From: Limoniibacter endophyticus
GTDB lineage: Bacteria > Pseudomonadota > Alphaproteobacteria > Rhizobiales > Rhizobiaceae
Length of the DNA: 64,000 bases
Assembly (NCBI RefSeq): GCF_014652835.1
Contig: NZ_BMZO01000011.1
Location: forward strand, 1 to 64,000
Direction: 5' to 3'
Below, one piece after another: positions 57,093 to 64,000 of this stretch. The first letter of the stretch is position 1, and each line of letters begins with the position of its first letter. The translations under genes and the position numbers were made by a program. Under the pieces are notes generated by a model. The model did not search any database and was not told the origin of the DNA. It was given only the letters and a program-made list of their open reading frames with translations.

Positions 57093-58064
57093 CTACTGGT
57101 AACGAATACGTGGATCGAGAACCGCGTAGAGCAGATCAACAATCAGATTGATGATGATGACGAAAACGCTGATCGCGAGAAACATTCCCATAAGCAGCGA
57201 GTAGTCACGGGCATTGATTGCATCAAGAGTTAAGCGACCTAATCCCGGCCAACCGAATACCGTTTCCACGATCACGGCCCCCGCAATGAGGCCTGGCAAG
57301 GTATCCCCGATAACGGTAATGACGGGTAGAAGACTATTTCGAAGCGCATGTCGCGTTAACACAACTCTTTCGCTCAAGCCTTTTGCACGCGCAACCTTCA
57401 CGTAGTCCTGCTCAAGGACCCCAATCATACTGCTTCGTGTTAGCCGAGTGATTAAGCCTATATTGGAAAGCGCTAGCGTCGCCGCGGGAAGAACCATGTG
57501 GTACGCTACATCAAGAACATAATCCATACCCGTGTAGCCACGACGTAGATTTGCCATTCCCTGAATCGGAAACCAGTTGAAATGGTAGGCAAGCACAAGA
57601 ATCATCATCTGTCCTAACCAGAAGACTGGTATCGCGAAACTCGCCAATGAAACGAAGGTAATTACGTTGTCGGCCCTCGATCTCGGCTTGCGCGCAGCAA
57701 TCACGCCCAAGGTGATACCCACGATGGCCGCCAATGCATATTGTGTAGCCATCAGTAAGATCGTTGCCGGAAATCTCTCGATGATGAGCGCGAGCACGGG
57801 CGCACCGGATGAGTATGAGAAACCCAGATTTCCGCGAAGGATCTCAAGAATGTAGGCGCCCAGCCGTACAATGAGCGGCTGATCAAGACCCAGTTGAGCG
57901 CGTAGTCGATCTATGACTGCTTGGTCGGCACCCGCTTCACCAACCATGAAATCGACCGGATCGCCCGGCGCGGCATTTATAAGAATAAAGATAATGACGA
58001 TAACCGCCAGAAGCAAAGGGACGGTGTAGAACAATCGTCTGATAAGATACCCAAACAAGGTCAT
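57093..58064 (-). CDS. Peptide-type ABC transporter permease (DppB/OppB type)
   Basis: 323 residues, six helices, opening MTLFGYLIRRLFYTVPLLLA, motif LGLDQPLIVRLGAYILEILR and EAA loop QDYVKVARAKGLSERVVLTR. Follows the first substrate-binding gene by 36 bases. Confidence 0.92.
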   Translation of the reverse strand: MTLFGYLIRRLFYTVPLLLAVIVIIFILINAAPGDPVDFMVGEAGADQAVIDRLRAQLGLDQPLIVRLGAYILEILRGNLGFSYSSGAPVLALIIERFPATILLMATQYALAAIVGITLGVIAARKPRSRADNVITFVSLASFAIPVFWLGQMMILVLAYHFNWFPIQGMANLRRGYTGMDYVLDVAYHMVLPAATLALSNIGLITRLTRSSMIGVLEQDYVKVARAKGLSERVVLTRHALRNSLLPVITVIGDTLPGLIAGAVIVETVFGWPGLGRLTLDAINARDYSLLMGMFLAISVFVIIINLIVDLLYAVLDPRIRYQ

Positions 58065-58100
58065 AACCTACCCCTGCCTTTTCGAGAACGGATTGTTAGC

Positions 58101-59681
58101 TCACTCAGTCCATTTGACGACATCCATTGTGCCGTATCCTGTGATGTCCTGAGTTATCCCGTCGAGGCCGGAGCGAAATGCGATTGGATAGTATCGATCC
58201 CAAAACCACCAGTGCGGAACATCTTCAGCAAGTATGGCAGCAGCCTGGTGGTAGAGATTTATCCGGTTGGCTTCGTTTAGCTCTTTCCCAGCCGCCTCGA
58301 ACAGCTTGTCGAGCTCTGGGTTGCAGTAGCCGGAGGCGTTGAAACCAGATCGCGGCACAATCCGATCGCAGGTATAAAATCCAGCCGCACCCGTTGCTGG
58401 GTCTGGGCCGCTTGCATATGATCCCATCGTCACATCGAAGTCCCACTTCACATACGCTTTTTCCCGCCACGCAGACATCTCCATGCCCTCGTCGATTACC
58501 TCGACACCGACTTTGGCGAATTGCGCGCGAAGAAGTTTTGAGACATTCGCCATCGGACCTTCAGATAACGAGTAGCTCACTCGAAGTGAGAAGCGTTTCC
58601 CATCCTGCCCTCGCGGGTATCCCGCTTCGTCCAGCATCTCGTTCGCGCGAGCGACATCGTGCTGATATTGGGGAACCTGATCGGTATAAAAGATCGGCAG
58701 CTCGGACGATAAGCCGCCACCTTTTGATACAACGCCATGGCCGAAACCTGCCTTTTCAAGCAGCTCTTGACGATCCATCGCGAAATACAGCGCTTGACGG
58801 ACTCGCTTGTGGGATAGCGGACCGCTTCGTGTATTCAGGAAAGCCTGATATTGTCCCGCAATCGACCGCTTTTGAAATGCAACGGTTATATCCCGTGCTT
58901 TGCTCAACCGATCAACTTCGCCCAGTGGCATAACGTGATACGGAATATAGTCGATATCCCCCTTCTCGAGCGCCAGACCTCGCGCCGCATCATTTGGAAT
59001 GATCTGATAGACAAGCCTGTCCACCCACGGACCCTCCAGATGGTAATCGGGATTTCTTTCCAGGGTGATATGACTACCTTTCTTAAACTCCTTGAAAATG
59101 AATGGCCCGGTTCCGACAGGCGCGAGATTTGCTGGATTTTCCTGCGGTGCCGATCCATTATCAAAAATGTGCTTGGGGAGGATCATCGCGCTATTGAAAT
59201 ATGCCAACCCGCGCAAAAGCGGCGGATACGGTTGTGAGAGTTCAAAAACGACGGTCAGCGGGTCGATGACCTTCATTTCTTGAACTGCCTCCAACAGACC
59301 GCCAGCAGGCCCGTTGAATTTGCGATTCAGGTTCTGAAGACTCCAGGCAACATCCTCCGCGGTGAAGGGTGTGCCATCATGCCATTTGATCCCCTCGAAG
59401 AAACGAAATGTGTAGGTTTTTCCGTCAGGAGATATTTCCCATGATTTCGCCAAAGACGGAATTGGCTCGCCTTTGTAATTCAGTCGAACAATAGTACTGT
59501 AGACTTGGGCACCTACAACGCTGGAATTTATCTCGGTGGTAATAGCTGAGTTTATCAATGTTGGATCCCCAGCCAGACCAACTATGATGCTATTCTCCTG
59601 CGAGGAGACCGGAATTGCTGTGGACATTAGCAGAAGAGGCAAGAATGCGTATTTGTAAGCCTTCATCTTGAAATATGTCAT
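58101..59681 (-). CDS. ABC substrate-binding protein, peptide family (copy 1 of a tandem pair)
   Basis: 526 residues with signal peptide KAYKYAFLPLLLMSTAIPVS (cleavage near SSQ). Family 5 core: YKGEPIPSLAKSWEISPDGK, IKWHDGTPFTAEDVAWSLQN and NPANLAPVGTGPFIFKEFKK. It shares most of its residues with the protein at 59714-61318. ATG at 59681 has GGGGAACG upstream; one at 59666 is also possible. Confidence 0.93.
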   Translation of the reverse strand: MTYFKMKAYKYAFLPLLLMSTAIPVSSQENSIIVGLAGDPTLINSAITTEINSSVVGAQVYSTIVRLNYKGEPIPSLAKSWEISPDGKTYTFRFFEGIKWHDGTPFTAEDVAWSLQNLNRKFNGPAGGLLEAVQEMKVIDPLTVVFELSQPYPPLLRGLAYFNSAMILPKHIFDNGSAPQENPANLAPVGTGPFIFKEFKKGSHITLERNPDYHLEGPWVDRLVYQIIPNDAARGLALEKGDIDYIPYHVMPLGEVDRLSKARDITVAFQKRSIAGQYQAFLNTRSGPLSHKRVRQALYFAMDRQELLEKAGFGHGVVSKGGGLSSELPIFYTDQVPQYQHDVARANEMLDEAGYPRGQDGKRFSLRVSYSLSEGPMANVSKLLRAQFAKVGVEVIDEGMEMSAWREKAYVKWDFDVTMGSYASGPDPATGAAGFYTCDRIVPRSGFNASGYCNPELDKLFEAAGKELNEANRINLYHQAAAILAEDVPHWWFWDRYYPIAFRSGLDGITQDITGYGTMDVVKWTE

Positions 59682-59713
59682 GATCGTTCCCCATTATTTT
59701 TATGATTTTGGTA

Positions 59714-61318
59714 TCATTGCTTCCAGCGAACGGTTTCCAACGCTCCGTAGCCCGTCAGGTCATCCACGATACCTTCAAGCTCGGAGTTGTAAGCAATCGG
59801 GTAAAGCCGATCCCACAGCCACCAGTGAGGTGCGTTTTCCGCGAGTATCCCTTGCACTTGCTGATAAAGTTCAACCCTCCGCGCCTCGTTGCTTTCCTTG
59901 CTGGCTTCTTCAAAGATTTTGTCGAGTTCGGGGTTGCAATAACCAGAAGCGTTTCTGGCCATCAGTGGCTCGATCATTCGGCACACGTACAGCCTCTCCA
60001 CCCCTACCGCAGGGTCCGGCCCAGTCGAAAAGCTACCCATGGTTATGTCGAAGTTCCACTTTGTAAAAGCCGAGTCGCGCCAGGCAGCGCTCTCCATACC
60101 CTGGATTTGCAAATCGACACCGACGGCATTGAGATAGGACCGCATCAGTTGTGCGGCATTGTTCATCGGTCCTTCTTTGAGATCGTAACTCACCCGCAAC
60201 TGAAGTCGCTTGCCGTCGCTCCCGCGTGGATAGCCGGCAGCATCCAGCATGGCCTCTGCCTTCGCAGGGTCATAATCATATTGCTTTACGGAATCGGTGT
60301 AGAAGATTTGTTGCTCAGACGATATCGGTCCCGCCGATACCTTGCCATAGCCGAAACCGGCCTTCTCCAGCATCTCGTCACGGTTCAATGCGTGATAAAG
60401 CGCCTGTCTAACTTCTTTTTTTCCTAAGGCCTCATGCCGGGTGTTCAAAAATGCCATATAGATTCCGGCAATCATTCTCTTGGCAAACGTGACTTCAACT
60501 TCCGGCGCTTCTCGCAACATTTCCACTTCACCCAAGGGCATAGCGTAATATGGAATGAAATCGACCTGCCCTGACTGAAGGGCCAAAGCTCGCGTGGTAT
60601 CGTTTGGAATAATCTGAAAGATCACTTGATCAGCAAAGGGTAATTTATCGAGGTGATAATCTGGATTGCGATCGAACGTTATATGACTTCCTCTCACGTA
60701 TTCCTTGAACTTAAAGGGCCCTGTTCCGACTGGAGCTAAGTTCGCCGGGTTCTCCAAAGGTGTCACATCGGCATCATAGAGATGTTTTGGGAGAATTGCC
60801 GAGCTGTTGAAGTATGCAAGCCCACGCAACAAAGGCGGATATGGATATTTAAGCTTGAAAACGACGGTATTTTTGTCAAGCGCTTCAATTGACTCAACTG
60901 CTGCCAAAAGCCCCGATGACGGACCATTGAACTCTTTGTTCACGTTCCACAAACTCCAGGCGACATCTTCCGCGCTGAATTCAGTACCATCATGCCACTT
61001 TACGTTGTCAAAGAGATTGAAGGTGTAATTCAACCCGTCATCGGAGATGTTCCAGCTTTCGGCGAGTGAAGGAATGACATCACCTGCTGGAGAAAGGCGC
61101 ACAAGCGTACTATAGACTTGCCCAGACATGTGACTGGAAGCGATATCGGTAGTTATACCGGAGTTGATAACGGGAACGTCTCCCGGTATCGCAACAACCA
61201 GTACGTTTTTCGTCTGCGCATGCGCGCCAAATGAAAGACCAATCAGCAATAAGAATGTTGTCAGGGTCCGACTGCCCTTCCAACGATACTTTTTATGAAT
61301 GGGAATTTGATCCTGCAT
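59714..61318 (-). CDS. ABC substrate-binding protein, peptide family (copy 2 of a tandem pair)
   Basis: 534 residues. Signal peptide with hydrophobic TLTTFLLLIGLSFGAHAQ preceded by a longer basic N-region (KKYRWKGSR). Same core as copy 1: VKWHDGTEFSAEDVAWSLWN, YPYPPLLRGLAYFNSSAILP, NPANLAPVGTGPFKFKEYVR. The start at 61318 has GAGGAA 6 bases upstream. Two binders with one membrane complex suggest a widened substrate range. Confidence 0.93.
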   Translation of the reverse strand: MQDQIPIHKKYRWKGSRTLTTFLLLIGLSFGAHAQTKNVLVVAIPGDVPVINSGITTDIASSHMSGQVYSTLVRLSPAGDVIPSLAESWNISDDGLNYTFNLFDNVKWHDGTEFSAEDVAWSLWNVNKEFNGPSSGLLAAVESIEALDKNTVVFKLKYPYPPLLRGLAYFNSSAILPKHLYDADVTPLENPANLAPVGTGPFKFKEYVRGSHITFDRNPDYHLDKLPFADQVIFQIIPNDTTRALALQSGQVDFIPYYAMPLGEVEMLREAPEVEVTFAKRMIAGIYMAFLNTRHEALGKKEVRQALYHALNRDEMLEKAGFGYGKVSAGPISSEQQIFYTDSVKQYDYDPAKAEAMLDAAGYPRGSDGKRLQLRVSYDLKEGPMNNAAQLMRSYLNAVGVDLQIQGMESAAWRDSAFTKWNFDITMGSFSTGPDPAVGVERLYVCRMIEPLMARNASGYCNPELDKIFEEASKESNEARRVELYQQVQGILAENAPHWWLWDRLYPIAYNSELEGIVDDLTGYGALETVRWKQ

Positions 61319-61358
61319 GACTAATTCCTCTCTCATGATTTATCGTAAAGTGAGAACG

Positions 61359-62342
61359 TTACGCGGCGTTGATAACCGCACTTGGTTTGTCTTCTAAAGG
61401 ATGATGACAAGCGATTTTGCGTTGCGCTTCAATTTCGCGCATCTCCGGTACAGCAGATACGCAGAGGTCACTCTTGAGTGGGCAGCGTGGATGAAATGTG
61501 CAACCGGACGGCGGGTTCAACGGAGACGGCAGTTCCCCTTGGAGGAACTCCCTATCGGGGTTGCTGCGCCGACCCATTTTAGGGACTGCGGATAGCAGAG
61601 ACCGGGTGTACGGGTGCCGGGGTGCTCTAAACAGATCCCTCGTGTTTGCACTTTCAACGATACGCCCCAAATACATCACGCCGACGCGATCGCTAATATG
61701 TTGTACTACACCCAGATCATGCGAGATGAAGAGGTAGGCCATCCCGTGGTCTTTCTGCAGCCTCACCATCAAATTGAGAATTTGAGATTGTACAGATACA
61801 TCAAGTGCGGAAACGGCCTCATCTGACACTATCAATTTGGGCTTTAGCGTGAGCGCTCGCGCGATTGAGATGCGTTGCCTTTGACCGCCGCTAAATTCGT
61901 GAGGGTGTCGCTGCGCGTGTACAGGCAAAAGGCCAACCTCGGCTAACACCTGCCCCACCTGATCCGCCCAGGCTGAGCGTGGATAGAGACTGTGAATACG
62001 CATAGGCTCTGACAAAATAGAACCAACGGTTTTACGCGGATTGAGAGAACCGTAGGGGTCCTGAAAGATCATCTGAAGATCGCGCCGTATACGACGGAGT
62101 CCTTCATTCGGTATTTTTGTAAGGTCTTGACCTTGGAAATTGATCTCACCTTCAGACGGTGTCTCCAGCATGGTAACACATCGTCCGAGAGTACTCTTTC
62201 CGCATCCGGATTCGCCGACCAGAGCGTAAGTCTCACCTTTTGCAATATCGAAGGACACATTGTTGACGGCACGCACTCCGCCGACAGGAGGACCGAAGAT
62301 CTTGGAGAGATTACGTACCGAGAGAATTGGCAGATCAGACAT
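61359..62342 (-). CDS. Peptide-type ABC transporter ATP-binding protein (DppF/OppF type)
   Basis: 327 residues. Walker A ALVGESGCGKSTLGRCVTML, signature SGGQRQRISIARALTLKPKL, Walker B LIVSDEAVSALDVSVQSQIL; tail motif LNPPSGCTFHPRCPLKSDLC. Overlaps the DppD-type gene by 8 bases. Confidence 0.93.
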   Translation of the reverse strand: MSDLPILSVRNLSKIFGPPVGGVRAVNNVSFDIAKGETYALVGESGCGKSTLGRCVTMLETPSEGEINFQGQDLTKIPNEGLRRIRRDLQMIFQDPYGSLNPRKTVGSILSEPMRIHSLYPRSAWADQVGQVLAEVGLLPVHAQRHPHEFSGGQRQRISIARALTLKPKLIVSDEAVSALDVSVQSQILNLMVRLQKDHGMAYLFISHDLGVVQHISDRVGVMYLGRIVESANTRDLFRAPRHPYTRSLLSAVPKMGRRSNPDREFLQGELPSPLNPPSGCTFHPRCPLKSDLCVSAVPEMREIEAQRKIACHHPLEDKPSAVINAA

Positions 62343-63306
62343 GAAGCCAGCACCTCACTTGTCGTGTGGAAGAATGAGCCGTAAATGGGGGGTCGCTCTC
62401 CCGGCACCGCGAGAACACATTTTGGCAACGATCTTGAAAAACGCAGCCTGAAGGCAGATTAGCAAGATCAGGAACTGTTCCGGGAATTGTAGGCAGTTCC
62501 GAGACCATGCTATGGTCGGCGTCCACCTGTGGAACACAGTTCATCAATGCCACAGAATACGGGTGCAACGGCTTTTCAAAAAACTCTGTAACATCAGCGC
62601 TTTCCACGATTTGGCCAGCATACATGACCGCGACACGATCCGCCGTCTCAGAGACTACGCCCAAATCATGCGTTATCAGCAGAAGCGAGGACCCAGAACC
62701 GACCACCAGACTGCGCAAGAGGTCCAGGACCTGTGCCTGAATGGTAACATCAAGCGCCGTGGTAGGCTCATCCGCTATGATTAAGTGTGGCTTACAGGCC
62801 AGCGCCATCGCAATCATGACACGCTGCCTCATTCCTCCACTCATCTCATGGGGATAGGCATCATATCGCTTTTCCGCAGCCGGTATCCCAACATCCCGAA
62901 AGAGCTGAACAACGCGATCCTTGGCAGCTTTGACCGAAATTTTTTCATGAAGTCTGATGACCTCGGATACCTGTCTACCTACCCGTAAGACCGGGTTTAA
63001 CGACGTCATCGGCTCCTGAAAAATCATCGAGATATCATTGCCACGTATCTTGCGCATGGCGGCTTCAGAGGCTTTGACTATATCCAGATTGGAGAACCGT
63101 ATTTCACCTTCGGCAATACCTCCAGCTCGTGGGAGAAGACGCATAATCGAATGTGCTGTAACGCTTTTACCCGAGCCGGACTCACCGACGAGGCAAACGA
63201 TTTCACTAGCGCCAATTCTAAGATCCACACCGCGCACGGATTTCACTACCCCGCGCGGTGTGTTGAAGTAGGTATGCAGCCCTTTGACTTCTAAAACGTC
63301 TTCCAT
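62335..63306 (-). CDS. Peptide-type ABC transporter ATP-binding protein (DppD/OppD type)
   Basis: 323 residues. Walker [21 protein letters not shown], signature [20 protein letters not shown], Walker [21 protein letters not shown], tail with NLPSGCVFQDRCQNVFSRC. Follows the VOC gene by 21 bases. Confidence 0.93.
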   Translation of the reverse strand: MEDVLEVKGLHTYFNTPRGVVKSVRGVDLRIGASEIVCLVGESGSGKSVTAHSIMRLLPRAGGIAEGEIRFSNLDIVKASEAAMRKIRGNDISMIFQEPMTSLNPVLRVGRQVSEVIRLHEKISVKAAKDRVVQLFRDVGIPAAEKRYDAYPHEMSGGMRQRVMIAMALACKPHLIIADEPTTALDVTIQAQVLDLLRSLVVGSGSSLLLITHDLGVVSETADRVAVMYAGQIVESADVTEFFEKPLHPYSVALMNCVPQVDADHSMVSELPTIPGTVPDLANLPSGCVFQDRCQNVFSRCRESDPPFTAHSSTRQVRCWLHV

Positions 63307-63327
63307 GGTTGCATCCCTTAACAGACG

Positions 63328-63720
63328 TTACTTTTGGTCGATTGTTTTGTAGTCGACACGTTTTTCGTCGCTCAGCTGCAACCGCCAGCCGTCGGGATCG
63401 CGAAACAGGGCATTTTTACGCCCGGTAGAAGGTGACGCGTGAACGTCCTTGTAAAACCCAATTCCCTTGGACACGAGATCAGCGTGGGTGGCTTCGATAT
63501 CTCGAACCTTGAAAGAAATATGATTTACGCCTGGATTTTCCTCAGCGAGAAGCTCGTGGATCTCGATGATGGGCTGGTTTTCACCGGGGAGCTGCAGCTC
63601 TGCTGAGCCGCCATGGTGCTCCGTCCAGGTTAATAGCTCAAATCCCATGTTCTGATAGAACTCAACGTGTTTCTTCACATCACGTACAATGATTTCGATG
63701 TGGTCTATACCTACGATCAT
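63328..63720 (-). CDS. VOC (glyoxalase/dioxygenase fold) family protein
   Basis: 130 residues with two beta-alpha-beta-beta-beta halves. IVGIDHIEIIVRDVKKHVEF carries the first His, EIHELL the middle Glu, and GVNHISFKVRDIEATHADLV the second His; FRDPDGWRLQLSDEKR ends the domain with a usual Asp-Pro-Asp-Gly turn. Metal enzyme acting on a small carbonyl or aromatic compound; reaction unknown. Between a fumarylacetoacetate-hydrolase-family gene and the importer, so probably in one operon. Confidence 0.85.
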   Translation of the reverse strand: MIVGIDHIEIIVRDVKKHVEFYQNMGFELLTWTEHHGGSAELQLPGENQPIIEIHELLAEENPGVNHISFKVRDIEATHADLVSKGIGFYKDVHASPSTGRKNALFRDPDGWRLQLSDEKRVDYKTIDQK

Positions 63721-63750
63721 CGGGTCTCTCCATTGATCAGTTTACAAAAG

Positions 63751-64000
63751 TCAAACGACACGAACCTCAAGAGTGCCCACACCATCAACATGCGCAACCA
63801 TGATATCGCCCTGCGTTACCGCCCCTACCCCAGCTGGCGTACCCGAATAGATCAAGTCCCCTGCTGCCAGCGTGAAAAGACCGGAGAGATAGGAGATGGT
63901 TTCTGGCACTTTCCAGATCATTTGGTTCAGGTTTCCCGTCTGACGGCGAGCGCCGTTAACTTCGAGCCAGATTTCACCTTGGTCCGGGTGGCCTATCTTA
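63751..64000 (-). CDS. Fumarylacetoacetate hydrolase family protein, 3' end
   Basis: The last 82 codons only. YLSGLFTLAAGDLIYSGTPA then GVGAVTQGDIMVAHVDGVGT is the C-terminal signature of the FAH fold; WLEVNGARRQTGNLNQMIWK precedes it. Members hydrolyse or decarboxylate acylpyruvates in aromatic catabolism. The start lies beyond the window. About 30 bases separate it from the VOC gene. Confidence 0.88.
   Translation of the reverse strand, partial: KIGHPDQGEIWLEVNGARRQTGNLNQMIWKVPETISYLSGLFTLAAGDLIYSGTPAGVGAVTQGDIMVAHVDGVGTLEVRVV

Overview
The window looks like a chromosomal segment of a Rhizobiales alphaproteobacterium, most likely of the Brucella/Ochrobactrum group. The reasons are the alaC-hom-glpX-recJ order beside phaC, a tRNA-Tyr/tRNA-Gly pair near tuf, and small proteins typical of this order (DUF6894, DUF2171). 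This is inference from gene content; no search was run.

Bases 1-28,700 are ordinary, mostly core genome. They hold the 5' end of tuf, a SulP anion carrier, a Crp/Fnr regulator, tRNA-Gly and tRNA-Tyr, rlmB, thrS, a pair of DUF1801 genes, an IscU-like scaffold with yidD, and folE-hisI. A patatin-like hydrolase, a tricarboxylate (Tct) transporter operon with an acyl-CoA ligase, recJ-glpX-hom-alaC, a TadG-like pilus protein, phaC and an M15-type peptidase follow.

Bases 28,701-55,506 are an island bracketed by two copies of tRNA-Glu(TTC). Each copy lies in a 101-bp direct repeat that includes the promoter -10 region; the copies differ at one base. The left end is AT-rich and holds wrecks of an Imm11-like immunity gene and an AHH-type nuclease toxin, plus a third, partial tRNA-Glu end. 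Next come two divergent or convergent catabolic operons. One is enoyl-CoA hydratase, a malonyl-CoA-synthetase-like ligase and an IclR regulator. The other is a peptide-type ABC importer fused by 4-bp overlaps to an MmgE/PrpD protein and two cytoplasmic class-A-beta-lactamase-fold hydrolases. A third CoA ligase stands alone. The promoters of these units share TCAATTG-type motifs and probably answer to the IclR protein.

The right part of the island carries a 2356-residue RTX protein with an internal intein-like (Hint) domain, a secreted partner gene and a small lipoprotein gene. Serine-recombinase remnants lie at about 31.0, 45.5 and 55.6 kb, and an IS3 remnant lies just outside the right repeat. 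No intact integrase is visible.

Bases 56,236-64,000 hold a second peptide ABC importer operon, with two tandem homologous substrate-binding proteins, preceded by a VOC-family gene and the 3' end of a fumarylacetoacetate-hydrolase-family gene.
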